Shown: positions 1 through 9,034, counted from the stretch's first letter. The stretch is DNA of 64,000 nt from Anaerolineae bacterium (GCA_023382535.1 JAHDWA010000007.1:194449-258448), one strand, 5' to 3'. The notes: a model not told the origin generated them from the letters alone. Numbers and translations are program-made.

Positions 1-1357
1 CTGGTCTAATGGGAATATTGGCATGTTTGGCCGGTCGTATTTGGGCATCACCCAATTCATGGCGGCCAGCACGGCTCCACCCCACTTGAAGGCGATTTTT
101 CCCGAAATGTCTGAATTTGATCGTTATTCCTTTATATATCCGGGCGGCGTGTTCCATAACGATTTCTTCCGCCAGTGGGGAAATATGATAAACAGGTTAG
201 ATTCTGACGGTTCGGCCGTAGATGAAGATACGAATAAGGCCATGTTGCAAGCAGCCTTGAAGGAACATGCAAGCAATATGGACGTATTTGATACATATTC
301 GTTTTTGCATTATCGGGATAGCGTGTCTGCACCGAACGGCACGCAGCCCTATATCCTCAACAACCCGGCGAGTTACCTGAAAGAGATCCGGAGTTCCGGT
401 GTGCCCGTTTATCATTGGGCAGGTTGGAATGACATGTTTCCTAAGCATGCGCTCTTGTGGTACAGCAACCTGACGAACCCTCAAAAAATCGTGATTGGCC
501 CCTGGGCGCATCCGCAATTGGGATACCTCGATCTGGCCATAGAAGAAGTGCGCTGGTATGACTACTGGCTCAAAGGGATTGACAATGGGGTGATGGACGA
601 AGCGCCCATTTATTACTACACCATGGGGGAGGGGAAGAATTCCGGCTGGCATTCGGCCTGGCAGTGGCCATTGCCCAATCAAAAGCTCACCAACTATTAT
701 TTCGATGGCACAAAATCAGGCAGCGTAAAATCTGTAAATGACGGGAGTCTCAGCCTGGATTTGCCGGTAACGACTACCGGCGTAGATGAGTATCTTGTGG
801 ATTACTCTACGACTTCCGGCACGACCACCCGTTGGACCGCTGGATACAATGTCACGTCGCCTGTTTATCCCAACACGATGATGTTCAATGATGAGAAAGG
901 GTTGACCTATACGACACCGCCTTTAGCGGCTGAGGTCGAGGTCACTGGCCACCCGGTTGTCCATCTTTGGGTCACCTCTTCCGCCAAGGACGGAGATTTC
1001 TTTGTGTATCTGGAAGATATCAGCGAAGCCAGGTATTCAAAATATGTAACCGAGGGTAATCTACGCGCTTCCCACAGAGCCATTTCCACAGCGCCTTTTG
1101 AGAATCTGGGACTGCCTTATCATCGGAGCTATGCCGAAGATATCGCCGATTTGCCCGACCAGCCGGTTGAACTGGTCTTCGACTTAATACCCACCTCCTA
1201 TGTTTTTGCTGCCGGCCACCGGATTCGGGTAACCATCACCGGTGCAGATAAGGATACTGCCCTGACGCCGCAGTTGGATCCTCCTCCCACGGTTCGTCTA
1301 TATCGCGAGGCCGATCATGCCTCGTACATTGTGCTGCCCGTTATTCCCAACCCGTGA
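1..1357 (+). CDS. CocE/NonD family (peptidase S15-like) hydrolase, 5' truncated by window edge
   Basis: The open frame runs from base 2 to the stop at 1355-1357 (451 residues visible), so the true start lies upstream of the window. The nucleophile motif GRSYLG (Ser12, counted from the first in-window codon), the Asp in GWNDMF (Asp144) and the His in GPWAHP (His170) fit the Ser-Asp-His triad of the X-Pro dipeptidyl-peptidase/CocE alpha/beta hydrolases. The C-terminal half (about residues 250-450) looks like the jelly-roll PepX_C domain, including a typical HRIRV segment. In known members the enzyme cleaves acyl or peptide bonds; the substrate here cannot be told from sequence. No signal peptide can be judged because the N-terminus is missing. 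Confidence 0.88.
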   Translation, partial: WSNGNIGMFGRSYLGITQFMAASTAPPHLKAIFPEMSEFDRYSFIYPGGVFHNDFFRQWGNMINRLDSDGSAVDEDTNKAMLQAALKEHASNMDVFDTYSFLHYRDSVSAPNGTQPYILNNPASYLKEIRSSGVPVYHWAGWNDMFPKHALLWYSNLTNPQKIVIGPWAHPQLGYLDLAIEEVRWYDYWLKGIDNGVMDEAPIYYYTMGEGKNSGWHSAWQWPLPNQKLTNYYFDGTKSGSVKSVNDGSLSLDLPVTTTGVDEYLVDYSTTSGTTTRWTAGYNVTSPVYPNTMMFNDEKGLTYTTPPLAAEVEVTGHPVVHLWVTSSAKDGDFFVYLEDISEARYSKYVTEGNLRASHRAISTAPFENLGLPYHRSYAEDIADLPDQPVELVFDLIPTSYVFAAGHRIRVTITGADKDTALTPQLDPPPTVRLYREADHASYIVLPVIPNP

Positions 1358-1367
1358 CGTTGACCTG

Positions 1368-1473
1368 GTGTTTCGTGGCCTAGGTAAGGCCCTGGTTATG
1401 GTTAGGACACGAAACACTTAGGCAGTTGGGCATGAAGGGCAACATTGCTATGGGTCTATTTGCGCCCAACTGC
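1368..1473. repeat. two adjacent imperfect-spacer inverted repeats in the intergenic region
   Basis: GTGTTTCGTG (1368-1377) pairs with CACGAAACAC (1408-1417), and GCAGTTGGGC (1422-1431) pairs with GCCCAACTGC (1464-1473). Both are perfect 10 bp arms with loops of about 30 bases. They sit between the CocE-type gene and the methyltransferase. They may be a remnant of a mobile element end or two hairpins of a transcript end. A 73-codon frame across 1426-1647 exists but has no convincing protein character. Confidence 0.45.
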
Positions 1474-1643
1474 ACTGAAGCTGGAGAAAGATTGGTTGCC
1501 GAGAGGTGTTTAAAATTCAAAGTACTGCTTTGCCTGCTCAGAATGATTGTAGCCGGTTGTTCAAGTTCTCCGGTCATAGCCGTAGGGCCTGATATGCCGA
1601 TTCCGGCTTCATTGAAGAATCTCATAAATCTTCAGGAGAGACA

Positions 1644-2201
1644 ATGAATACTGAAGCGTTGGCAAAATCCCCCATCGGCCGGATATTTATAAGATTGATG
1701 GCAGCCATAATGGAGAGCCGTCTTCGATACAAGTTCTTTGGACCAACAAAAATACTTCAAGGGGCCGGAATTCGTCCGGGAATGAGGGTCTTAGAAGTTG
1801 GCTGCGGAACAGGTTTTTTTACTATAACTGCTGGCCGGATGCTCGGGGAACAAGGGTCCTTGATTGCCATGGATATGTTACCTCAATCCGTCGAAGCAGT
1901 TACCAAGAAGGTCCAAGCTGCCGGCCTAAGCAATGTCCAGATCATAAAAGGGGATGCGCTGGATACTAAACTTGAGAAAGAAAGTTTAGATGAGGTCATC
2001 ATCTTTGGCGTTATTCCTGCGCCCATGTTACCGCTGGAAAAGCTCTTGGCCGAGATGCACCGAATTCTTAGACCAGGTGGGGTGATGGCGGTATGGCCAC
2101 CCAGTTGGGTTCATCAATCAATTGTTCAATCGAGATGGTTCAAATTTATAGACAAACAGAATAATGTCAGTAATTATCAACGAGTAGAACAAATTGACTA
2201 A
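1644..2201 (+). CDS. class I SAM-dependent methyltransferase
   Basis: 185 residues, preceded by CAGGAGAGACA as ribosome binding site. Motif I of Rossmann-type methyltransferases is clear at residues 49-59 (VLEVGCGTGFF), with the acidic residue that contacts the SAM ribose at Asp77 in LIAMDM, and a motif-III-like EMHRILRPGG near residues 140-150. The protein resembles UbiE/Methyltransf_11 proteins but ends shortly after the core fold, so it is small for the family. The acceptor substrate is unknown. It stands alone, 21 bases before a sugar kinase, and could be read into that transcript. Confidence 0.8.
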   Translation: MNTEALAKSPIGRIFIRLMAAIMESRLRYKFFGPTKILQGAGIRPGMRVLEVGCGTGFFTITAGRMLGEQGSLIAMDMLPQSVEAVTKKVQAAGLSNVQIIKGDALDTKLEKESLDEVIIFGVIPAPMLPLEKLLAEMHRILRPGGVMAVWPPSWVHQSIVQSRWFKFIDKQNNVSNYQRVEQID

Positions 2202-2222
2202 ACGTTTATTGGAGGTAGAACC

Positions 2223-3770
2223 ATGGATTATCTAATGGGCATAGACCTCGGTTCGACCACTCTGAAAGCGGTCATATACGATCTCCACGGCAACGCCGTT
2301 GCCAGCGGCAGCCGGCCCACCGAACGATACAATCCCTCCCCCGACCATCCCGAATGGACCGTCTGGCAGCCGGAACAAATCTGGGGGGGCGCGGCGGCAG
2401 CTATCAGGGAGGCCGTAGCTCACCTCGATAATCCGCGCCAGATCAAAGGGGTGGCGGTTACCGGGATGGGGATGGACGGCGTGCCGGTTGACGAGGCCGG
2501 CCGGTGGCTCTATCCGTTCATTAGCTGGCATGACCCCCGCACCGAACCGCAGCTCCGCTGGTGGCAGGAGCATATCGGCGCTGAGAAGGGCTTTTCCATC
2601 GGCGGCAACACGCTCTGGCGTTTTAACACCGCCTTGCGTCTCCTGTGGATGGCCGAGCACGAGCCGGACATCCTGGCTCGCACGGATAAATGGCTGTTAA
2701 TTGAAGATTTCCTGAACTTTATGCTCTGCGGGCGTAAAGCCACCGATTACACCATGGCCTCCTGTACCCTGCTTTTTGACCAGCACCAGCTTGATTGGTC
2801 GGCTGAAATCCTGGCCCTGGCCGGGATTGACCGGCGGCTCCTGTGTGACGCCTATCCCAGCGGCGCCATTTTAGGCGAGGTCACGCCAACAGCGGCGGAA
2901 GCAACCGGTTTGCCCGCTGGTACACCCGTAATATTGGGCGGCCACGATTACTTATGCGGCGCGCTGCCGGTCGGCGCTTTTAAACCGGGGGTCGTACTGG
3001 ATTTGACCGGAACCTGGGAAATCGTCTTGACCGCCATCCCCGAACCGGTGTTGACGCCCCGGGTGCAGCGGCTTGGCGTCACCGTCGAAGCTCATGTGGC
3101 CCGGAATATGTACGCCGTGTGGGGTGGGGCTGTGGCGGCGGACATGCTGGAATGGTACCGTAAAGAGTACGGCTTTGAAGCCAAACAGCGGGCCGAGCAG
3201 GAAGGCGGGGTTGACTGGAATTACTTGATGGCGGCGGCAGCGGCGTCGCCGCCCGGAGCCAGGGGGGTCATGTTTTTGCCGCACATGTCAGCGGCCGGCT
3301 GTCCGGTGGTAGATGCTCGCTCGTTGGGCGCGTTTGTCGGCCTCAGCAATTTTGTTGCCCAGGGGGACATGCTGCGGGCTATCATCGAGGGCTTGGATTA
3401 CCAGGTTCTGGACATCATTACCGCCCTCGAAGGCGGCCTGGGGATCAAGCCCGACAAGCTGATCGTCGTCGGTGGAGCGGCGCGCAACAAGTTCTGGATG
3501 CAGAACAAAGCCGACGTGGCCGGCCGGCCCATTGAGGTGCCGGAAATCGAAGAGGCTACTCCGCTGGGCGCTGCTATCCTGGCCGGTATTGGCGTGGGCC
3601 TGTACCGGGACGAGCAGGATGCCTTTGAGCACGTCTACAAGCCGGGCCAAACTTACGAACCCAACCCAGAATTAGCTTCCTGTTACGCCGAGTGGTTCAA
3701 AATCTACCAGCAACTTTATCCAACCCTGAAGCCGATCAGCCACCAGCTTTACAGCCAATTTCTGGGGTGA
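2223..3770 (+). CDS. FGGY-family carbohydrate kinase
   Basis: 515 residues, the normal FGGY length, with GGAGGTAG placed well before the ATG. The N-terminal ATPase signature GIDLGSTTLKAVIYD lies at residues 6-20, and the conserved catalytic Asp of this fold is Asp242 in GGHDYLCG. The C-terminal domain carries GGAARNKFWMQ and an EEATPLGAA segment that match the family's nucleotide-binding part. The enzyme should phosphorylate a sugar, ketose or polyol with ATP in the cytoplasm; family members include xylulokinase, fuculokinase and AI-2 kinase, and the sequence does not let me choose. It starts a run with a SnoaL-like gene, a polyol dehydrogenase and a second FGGY kinase. Confidence 0.88.
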   Translation: MDYLMGIDLGSTTLKAVIYDLHGNAVASGSRPTERYNPSPDHPEWTVWQPEQIWGGAAAAIREAVAHLDNPRQIKGVAVTGMGMDGVPVDEAGRWLYPFISWHDPRTEPQLRWWQEHIGAEKGFSIGGNTLWRFNTALRLLWMAEHEPDILARTDKWLLIEDFLNFMLCGRKATDYTMASCTLLFDQHQLDWSAEILALAGIDRRLLCDAYPSGAILGEVTPTAAEATGLPAGTPVILGGHDYLCGALPVGAFKPGVVLDLTGTWEIVLTAIPEPVLTPRVQRLGVTVEAHVARNMYAVWGGAVAADMLEWYRKEYGFEAKQRAEQEGGVDWNYLMAAAAASPPGARGVMFLPHMSAAGCPVVDARSLGAFVGLSNFVAQGDMLRAIIEGLDYQVLDIITALEGGLGIKPDKLIVVGGAARNKFWMQNKADVAGRPIEVPEIEEATPLGAAILAGIGVGLYRDEQDAFEHVYKPGQTYEPNPELASCYAEWFKIYQQLYPTLKPISHQLYSQFLG

Positions 3771-3894
3771 CCGTTCCTCTACTGATTGAGAAAGGAGGCG
3801 GTACTAAGGAAAAAAGGGCTGTTCGTTTGGTTTTATCTTATTCAGCCCGAAAGGGTACGTTAAAATTTGCTCAGGATTCAAAGGAGAATATCTG

Positions 3895-4296
3895 ATGTCA
3901 GAGGCAAATAAGAAATTGGTTCGAAACTACTATGAAGTAGTTACCGGCAATTTGGTTGGCATCGAAGAGATTGTAGCCGATAATTTTGTTGACCATCATT
4001 TTCCGCCCGGTCTGCCCCCCGGCCCTGAAGGAGTGCGGCAGTTTTTCAAAAATGTTCTGGGCAGTGTCTTCAGCGACATGCAGATCGAGCACAATTTTAT
4101 GCTGGCCGAAGGCGACAAAGTAGCCTGCTACTTCGCCCTGCGTGCCAAACACACAGGCGAATTTGCCGGTATCAAACCCAAAGGCAACGAGGTTCTTTGC
4201 CCGGCTATCAGCACCTTCCACATCGAGGGCGGTAAATTGGTTGAAGGCTGGGAACTGTTCGACAGCGGCGACCTGCTGAAACAATTACAGGCGTAA
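3895..4296 (+). CDS. SnoaL-like polyketide cyclase/NTF2-fold protein
   Basis: 133 residues, with AAGGAGAATATCTG before the ATG. The sequence has the SnoaL/ester cyclase layout: an N-terminal helix with VRNYYEVVTG, then NFVDHHFPPGLPPGPEGVRQFF, a central DMQIEHNFMLAEGDKVA strand pair and a C-terminal KLVEGWELFD. The DHHFP and GPEGVRQFF segments are typical. Members of this NTF2-like family bind small hydrophobic or sugar-like ligands in a cone-shaped pocket, and many have no known enzyme activity. It lies between a kinase and a polyol dehydrogenase, 11 bases before the latter, so a role in the same pathway (for example as a lactone or keto-sugar handling protein) is possible but unproven. Confidence 0.75.
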   Translation: MSEANKKLVRNYYEVVTGNLVGIEEIVADNFVDHHFPPGLPPGPEGVRQFFKNVLGSVFSDMQIEHNFMLAEGDKVACYFALRAKHTGEFAGIKPKGNEVLCPAISTFHIEGGKLVEGWELFDSGDLLKQLQA

Positions 4297-4307
4297 GGAG
4301 GCTAAAA

Positions 4308-5426
4308 ATGATTAAGGTTTTAGTTGCACCACGGCGATATGTACAGGGCGCAGGCGCCCTGGCAGAATTGGGTAAGTATGTCGCCCCACTGGGCCGGCGT
4401 GCCCTGGTGGCGATGGGGCCAGCGGTGAGCAAGCTCTTTGCCGAGCAGGTGCAGGCGGCCTTGCAGAAATATGAGATTGAGATGATCCCTTTCCTGTTTT
4501 CAGGAGAGTGTGACCGGGGACAGATCAAATTGGGGGTTGAAAGGGCGCTGGCCAAAAAGGTTGATGTGGTTATTGGCGTGGGCGGTGGTAAAGCGATTGA
4601 CCTGGCCAAAGCGATTGCCTTTGATTCTGACGTAAGGGTCAAGATGGTTTCCCTGCCGACCATTGCCAGCAACGACGCCCCGACCAGCGCCGCCACTGTT
4701 TATTACACCGAGGACGGGATTATGGACGGCTGGGCCATCTGGCCCTTCAACCCTGACCTGGTGCTGGTGGACACCCAGATCATCGTTAACGCTTCGGCCC
4801 GCTGGTTGGTTTCCGGCATTGCCGACGGCCTGGCGACCTGGCTGGAAGCTGAGGCCGCCTTCAAAAAACGGGCCGCAGCCTTGTCGGGCGGGGTAGCGAC
4901 GCTGGCCGCTTTACATCTGGCCCGCTTGTGCTACGATACATTGCTGGAGTTTGGATTGACCGCCAAGTTGGATTGCGAAAAACACGTGGTCACGCCGGCC
5001 GTAGAAAAGGTGGTAGAAGCCAACACCCTACTTTCCGGCCTGGGCTTTGAAAGCGCCGGGGTAGCCTCGGCCCACGCTGTTGCCAACGGCCTGACCATGC
5101 ACGAAGGTACCAAGCCCTATTCCCATGGCGAAAAGGTGGCCTTTGGTATTGCCACCCAGTTGTGCCTTGACGAAGATGTCCGCGACGAAGAGCGGCTTAA
5201 GGTCATGGACTTTATGGTTGCCTTGGGCCTGCCTGTCACCTTTAAGCAGCTTGGCATCGGCGATATTTCATCTGAAAAATTGATGGAACTGGCCACAGCG
5301 TTTTGCGCGCCCGGACAAATCACCCACAACCACGTCTTCACTGTGACCCCATTCGATATGTACAGTGCCCTTGTTGCCGCCGATGCTTTAGGCCAGCGCC
5401 GGAGGGCCTTGGCTGAAATAGTGTAA
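4308..5426 (+). CDS. gldA: glycerol dehydrogenase-type (GldA family) polyol dehydrogenase
   Basis: 372 residues, start supported by AAGGAGGCTAAAA. The NAD-binding GVGGGKAIDLAKA and the hallmark IASNDAPTSA segment match GldA-type iron/zinc alcohol dehydrogenases. The three metal ligands are all in place: Asp173 (GIADGLATW), His256 (SAHAVANGL) and His273 (SHGEKVAFG), almost the same numbering as characterised GldA. It should oxidise a secondary alcohol next to a primary one, as in glycerol to dihydroxyacetone, with NAD+. Next to two FGGY kinases it may act on another polyol whose keto product is then phosphorylated. That substrate assignment is inference; the family assignment is firm. Confidence 0.85.
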   Translation: MIKVLVAPRRYVQGAGALAELGKYVAPLGRRALVAMGPAVSKLFAEQVQAALQKYEIEMIPFLFSGECDRGQIKLGVERALAKKVDVVIGVGGGKAIDLAKAIAFDSDVRVKMVSLPTIASNDAPTSAATVYYTEDGIMDGWAIWPFNPDLVLVDTQIIVNASARWLVSGIADGLATWLEAEAAFKKRAAALSGGVATLAALHLARLCYDTLLEFGLTAKLDCEKHVVTPAVEKVVEANTLLSGLGFESAGVASAHAVANGLTMHEGTKPYSHGEKVAFGIATQLCLDEDVRDEERLKVMDFMVALGLPVTFKQLGIGDISSEKLMELATAFCAPGQITHNHVFTVTPFDMYSALVAADALGQRRRALAEIV

Positions 5427-5620
5427 CTCTCAGTTGCTCCCACATTTGGGTAACCCTGACCGTTCGACCGCTGGCCGCCGGAAAGATGGGGTACAATACA
5501 ACCCATAGGGGTCAGCGGTCATAGCGCCCATTCGGAGTAGCGCTTGAGCAATTACTGGCTGGCGCACCTTATGCTGGCGACCTGGCGATCGGCATGAAGC
5601 TGAGGCTACAGGTTCAAATG

Positions 5621-5632
5621 TTGAACGTTCAA
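5621..5632. promoter_or_regulatory. perfect 12 bp palindrome, possible operator
   Basis: TTGAACGTTCAA is a perfect palindrome ending 26 bases before the start of the downstream FGGY kinase. Its place just before the ribosome binding site AAGGGGATAACC would suit a repressor site. No cognate regulator can be named; the truncated GntR gene downstream is one candidate. Confidence 0.35.
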
Positions 5633-5658
5633 TCGTTAAACATGAAAGGGGATAACCT

Positions 5659-7188
5659 ATGGGTAAATATCTGTTAGGTTTGGATAACGGTAATACTGTC
5701 TCTAAAGCAGCCCTTTTCGACTTGAGAGGGAAGGAACTGCAAGTCGCCAGCCGAAAAGTCGAGACACATTATCCCAGGCCCGGCTGGACGGAGCGAAGTA
5801 TGGACTCGCTCTGGCAGGAAACGGCTGGAGCGATCCGTGAAGTCATCGCCAAAGCGGGGGTTAAGCCTGAGGAGATTGCTGGCATCGGCAGTTCCGGCCA
5901 TGGGAATGGTCTTTACCCCCTCGATAAAGCCGGCAAACCGGCGTGGAACGGCATTCAATCGCTCGATACCCGCGCGACCGAGATCGTTGACGGCTGGAAT
6001 ACCATTGCCCTGCGCGACCAGGCCTTTCCTCATACCCTGCAAAGTTTCTGGCCCGCCCAGCCCAATGCCCTGCTGGCCTGGTTCAAGCAGCACGAACCGG
6101 CTGTTTATGAGCGCATTGGGGCGGTGCTCCTGTGTAAGGATTACGTCAATTACTGCCTGACCGGCGAAATCAGATCCGATTACACGGACATGAGCGCCAC
6201 CAGCCTGCTCGACGTGCCCAACCGCTGTTATTCGGCGGAGCTGATGGCTCTGTACGGTATCCCGGAGATGGCTGAGGCTCTGCCCCGGCCGGCCTACAGT
6301 TTTGAAGTGATCGGCAAAGTGACGCCAAAAGCCGCGGCAGCGACGGGCCTGGCCGTCGGCACGCCGGTGGTCGGCGGCCTGTTTGACGTTGATGCCAGCG
6401 CCATTGGCGCGGGGGTCACTCAACCCGACCAGGCCTGCATTATTGTTGGCTCCTGGAGCATCAACGAGGTGGTCACGGCGAAACCGATTATTTCCCCTGA
6501 TATTTTCATGACGACCATCTTTGCCGATCCCGAATACTGGCTGACCATTGAAGCGAGCGCCACCTCGGCCACGAACCTGGAATGGTTTGTCAATCAGTTC
6601 TGCGCCGAAGAGCGTCTGGAAGCCAGCCGGCGGGGTGTCTCCGTCTACGAGGTCTGCAATGAAGTGGTAGCCAATGTGCCGATAGAGAGCGCCAGCCTGA
6701 TTTTCCACCCGTTCCTGTACGGCTCCAACGTTCAAGCCACAGCCAGAGCGGGTTTTTATGGAGTGGGCGGCTGGCATACCCGCGCTCACCTGCTCCGGGC
6801 GCTTTACGAAGGCGTGGTCTACAGCCATCTCAATCACGTCGAAAAATTACGCCAGGCCGGAGCCGATTTTGACATGGCTCGCTTGACCGGGGGCGGAGCA
6901 CGGAGCGAAGTCTGGACGCAGATGTTTGCCGACACCCTCGAAGTCCTGATCGAAGTGCCGGACGGTATGGAGACCGGCGCTCATGGGGCGGCCATATCGG
7001 CCGGGATTGGGGCCGGGATCTACGCCAATTATAGGGAAGCTACCGAGCAGGCCATTTCTATCGTGCGAGTCCACGAACCTGGCGAGGGCCGGACGCCCTT
7101 TTATTTGGCCCGGTATCAAGAATATAAGCAGCTTTTGGAGGCGATGGGCCAACCCTGGGACCGCCTGGCTCATTTAAAAGCGGACTAG
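5659..7188 (+). CDS. FGGY-family carbohydrate kinase, L-xylulose kinase (LyxK)-like
   Basis: 509 residues with the FGGY signature GLDNGNTVSKAALFD near the N-terminus, PGWTERSMDSLW, a GIGSSGHGNGLYPLDKAGKP segment and the catalytic Asp243 in GGLFDVDAS. The C-terminal half has GGGARSEVWTQMFADTL, where the nucleotide is bound. The pattern of motifs (PGW-ER-M--LW, G--G-GL--LDK, GGLFDV) recalls enterobacterial L-xylulose kinase LyxK more than xylulokinase or glycerol kinase, but I cannot exclude erythritol or other pentulose substrates. It follows the GldA-type gene after a 232-base gap with its own possible operator, so it may be separately controlled. It is the second FGGY kinase within 5 kb. Confidence 0.85.
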   Translation: MGKYLLGLDNGNTVSKAALFDLRGKELQVASRKVETHYPRPGWTERSMDSLWQETAGAIREVIAKAGVKPEEIAGIGSSGHGNGLYPLDKAGKPAWNGIQSLDTRATEIVDGWNTIALRDQAFPHTLQSFWPAQPNALLAWFKQHEPAVYERIGAVLLCKDYVNYCLTGEIRSDYTDMSATSLLDVPNRCYSAELMALYGIPEMAEALPRPAYSFEVIGKVTPKAAAATGLAVGTPVVGGLFDVDASAIGAGVTQPDQACIIVGSWSINEVVTAKPIISPDIFMTTIFADPEYWLTIEASATSATNLEWFVNQFCAEERLEASRRGVSVYEVCNEVVANVPIESASLIFHPFLYGSNVQATARAGFYGVGGWHTRAHLLRALYEGVVYSHLNHVEKLRQAGADFDMARLTGGGARSEVWTQMFADTLEVLIEVPDGMETGAHGAAISAGIGAGIYANYREATEQAISIVRVHEPGEGRTPFYLARYQEYKQLLEAMGQPWDRLAHLKAD

Positions 7189-7488
7189 GCTGAGAGGTCA
7201 ACCTTGATTGATTTACAGCAATTATCGTCGTATTGAAATAGGGTTTTAATCGAAACTTCGGCGACCCGGTTTTTCCCCATCCGGGTCACTCAGCGCCGCC
7301 AGGCGCGCTTGCCTCACAGCCTCGGCGGCGTGATCAACAAAGCCCAGCGCCACCCCGATAGCGGTAGGACCTGCTCCCCCCGGCGTGCCCCCGAACCTGT
7401 CACTTGGCCGTTTTGAACCGTCGTTAAGGATTCATCGGTCATTATGATTGCTCCTTTGCCCTGTTCGAGCATCCTGATCATCCAATGA
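7189..7488. other. gene-free stretch with a possible minus-strand coding remnant and a hairpin
   Basis: No intact gene is seen here. A hairpin of GACCCGG and CCGGGTC lies near 7262-7286. On the minus strand, from about 7384 to a TAA at 7246-7248, one frame reads as a protein-like C-terminal tail containing GPTAIGVALGFVDH and EAVRQARLAAL, without a usable start. It may be the last 45 codons of a deleted gene. The family could not be recognised. Confidence 0.3.
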
Positions 7489-7517
7489 TTGACAGAAACC
7501 TGGAAATAAATTATAAA
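7489..7517 (+). promoter_or_regulatory. sigma70-type promoter for the truncated GntR gene
   Basis: TTGACA at 7489-7494 and TATAAA at 7512-7517 are separated by exactly 17 bases. A second AT-rich hexamer TATAAT lies at 7519-7524. Transcription would begin about 10 bases before the ATG at 7533, giving a very short leader. Confidence 0.6.
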
Positions 7518-7532
7518 TTATAATCGGAAAGA

Positions 7533-7838
7533 ATGATTATGTCTGGCAAAGGCCCAACGACACTTGCCAGTTACGTTTTCAATACCATCCGTGAAGAAAT
7601 CCTCTCCGGTCACTATCTACCAGGCTTACGTATTAATCAAAAATTACTGGCCGAGGAACTCGGGGTGAGCCTGATTCCGGTGCGGGAGAGTCTGCGCCAA
7701 CTGGAAGCTGAAGGTTTGGTGAGGAGTTATCCGCACCGGGGGGTGTTTGTAGCCGAGCGCTCCGCCGATGAGGTGATCGAAATCGGGCGTATCCGCGAGG
7801 TGCGTCACTATATCCGGCAGGTAACCGAGGGCGTTTGA
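7533..7838 (+). pseudogene. GntR-family regulator, truncated after the DNA-binding domain
   Basis: 101 residues. Residues 10-78 are a clear GntR winged helix-turn-helix, with TIREEILSGHYLPGLRINQKLLAEELGVS and PVRESLRQLEAEGLV followed by PHRGVFV (read in separate motifs). The frame stops at a TGA about 20 residues into what should be the FCD or UTRA effector domain; no such domain is found in the other frames up to the next gene, 65 bases later. It is therefore likely a decayed regulator, although a lone DNA-binding domain with a consensus promoter could still be expressed. By position it would have controlled the kinase/dehydrogenase genes upstream or the MetE-like gene downstream. Confidence 0.6.
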
Positions 7839-7906
7839 GCCAAAATTGCTCTGGGGCCGGCGGCCGGGCAAAAGGCTCGCCGATCATCTAATAAGGGGGT
7901 AATTTG

Positions 7907-8944
7907 ATGACACAGCCAATTTTACAGACAACTATCGCCGGCAGCCTGCCTAAGCCAGTCTGGCTGGCCGAGGCGGCAAAGCTTTGGGCGCCCTGGAAGC
8001 TCGAAGGTGATGCCCTGATTGAAGGCAAGGGCGATGCGGTCCGGCTGGTCCTGCGCGACCAGGAGAACGCCGGCATTGATATCGTCAGTGATGGCGAGCA
8101 GACGCGCCGGCATTTTGTGACGACCTTCATCGAGCACCTTCAGGGCGTTGATTTCGGGCAAACAAAGCGGGTGCGTATCCGCGACCGCTATGACGCCGAC
8201 GTGCCGGTTGTGGTTGGTCCGGTGGCGCGTCAACAGCCGGTATATGTCGAAGATGCCCGCTTCCTGCGAACGGAAACGACCCGCCAGGTAAAGTTTACCT
8301 TGCCCGGACCGCTGACCATGGTTGATACGCTCTATGACGACTACTATCACAGCCGCGAGAAGCTGGCCTGGGAGTTCGCCCGGATCTTAAATGAGGAGGC
8401 ACGCGAGCTGGCTGCCGCTGGCGTGGATGTGATTCAGTTCGACGAGCCGGCGTTCAACGTCTTTTTCGACGAAGTTCGTGCCTGGGGGATACAGACACTC
8501 GAACGTGCTGCCGAGGGCCTCCCCTGCAAAACGGCCGTTCACATCTGCTATGGTTACGGCATCAAGGCGAACAATGACTGGAAGCAGACGCTGGGCGGGG
8601 AATGGCGGCAGTACGAGCAGACCTTCCCCTTGCTGCAAGCATCGGCGATTGACCAGGTGTCGCTCGAGTGCCACAACTCGCACGTGCCGATCGAGTTGAT
8701 CGGACTGCTTAAGGGCAAGGATGTGTTGGTCGGCGCTATTGATGTGGCGACAGACCGTGTTGAGACCCCGGAAGAAGTTGCGGCAACCATCCGAAGCGCG
8801 CTCAACTACGTGGCGCCGGAAAAGCTCTATCCATGCACCAACTGTGGCATGGTCCCGCTCACGCGCGAGGTTGCGCGCCGCAAGCTGCGGTCGCTGGCGG
8901 CGGGCGCGGCGCTGGTGCGGAAAGAGTTAGGCGCCAATATGTAA
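7907..8944 (+). CDS. cobalamin-independent methionine synthase C-terminal-type (MetE-like) protein
   Basis: 345 residues from the ATG at 7907 (an in-frame TTG at 7904 is less likely; AAGGGGGTAATTTG precedes). This is the single-domain form of the MetE barrel, as found in archaeal MetE and in MetE-like proteins. The zinc site can be seen: His212 and Cys214 in HICYGYG, Glu254 in LECHNS, and Cys310/Cys313 in CTNCGMV. The N-terminus AGSLPKPVW and SDGEQTRR are typical of this group. It should transfer a methyl group to homocysteine or a related thiol, but many such stand-alone proteins have other methyl donors than methyl-tetrahydrofolate. The 24-residue GKD/LPGPLTMVD region fits the catalytic barrel. 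No methionine genes flank it. Confidence 0.8.
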   Translation: MTQPILQTTIAGSLPKPVWLAEAAKLWAPWKLEGDALIEGKGDAVRLVLRDQENAGIDIVSDGEQTRRHFVTTFIEHLQGVDFGQTKRVRIRDRYDADVPVVVGPVARQQPVYVEDARFLRTETTRQVKFTLPGPLTMVDTLYDDYYHSREKLAWEFARILNEEARELAAAGVDVIQFDEPAFNVFFDEVRAWGIQTLERAAEGLPCKTAVHICYGYGIKANNDWKQTLGGEWRQYEQTFPLLQASAIDQVSLECHNSHVPIELIGLLKGKDVLVGAIDVATDRVETPEEVAATIRSALNYVAPEKLYPCTNCGMVPLTREVARRKLRSLAAGAALVRKELGANM

Positions 8945-8952
8945 TAGAAACC

Positions 8953-9034
8953 AGGTGACAGGCACTTTTGAACACTAATAGAGGCGGGTCTTGTTCAAAT
9001 AAGCAATGAGTCGTCCGATAAGTGCCTGTCACCT
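8953..9034. repeat. 82 bp MITE-like element, copy A
   Basis: Perfect 15 bp terminal inverted repeats, AGGTGACAGGCACTT at 8953-8967 and its complement at 9020-9034, bound a short AT-rich core. A homologous copy in the opposite orientation lies at 50365-50443; the similarity runs through the core (AACACTAATA, TTGTTCAAATA, GTCCGATAAGTG) and a few flanking bases (GAAACC). There is no transposase gene inside. GTGCCTGTCACC-type repeats are widespread in bacteria, often linked to IS200/REP-type Y1 transposases, so this is probably a non-autonomous element. Confidence 0.75.

Noticed and set aside
1426..1647. 73-codon frame before the methyltransferase, containing a VAGCSSSP lipobox-like part
   Set aside because: It covers the inverted-repeat region, has no ribosome binding site and its lipobox is too far from the start.
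5674..6837. 387-codon minus-strand frame within the second FGGY kinase
   Set aside because: Antisense shadow; Arg/Gly/His-rich without motifs, whereas the plus strand encodes a full kinase.
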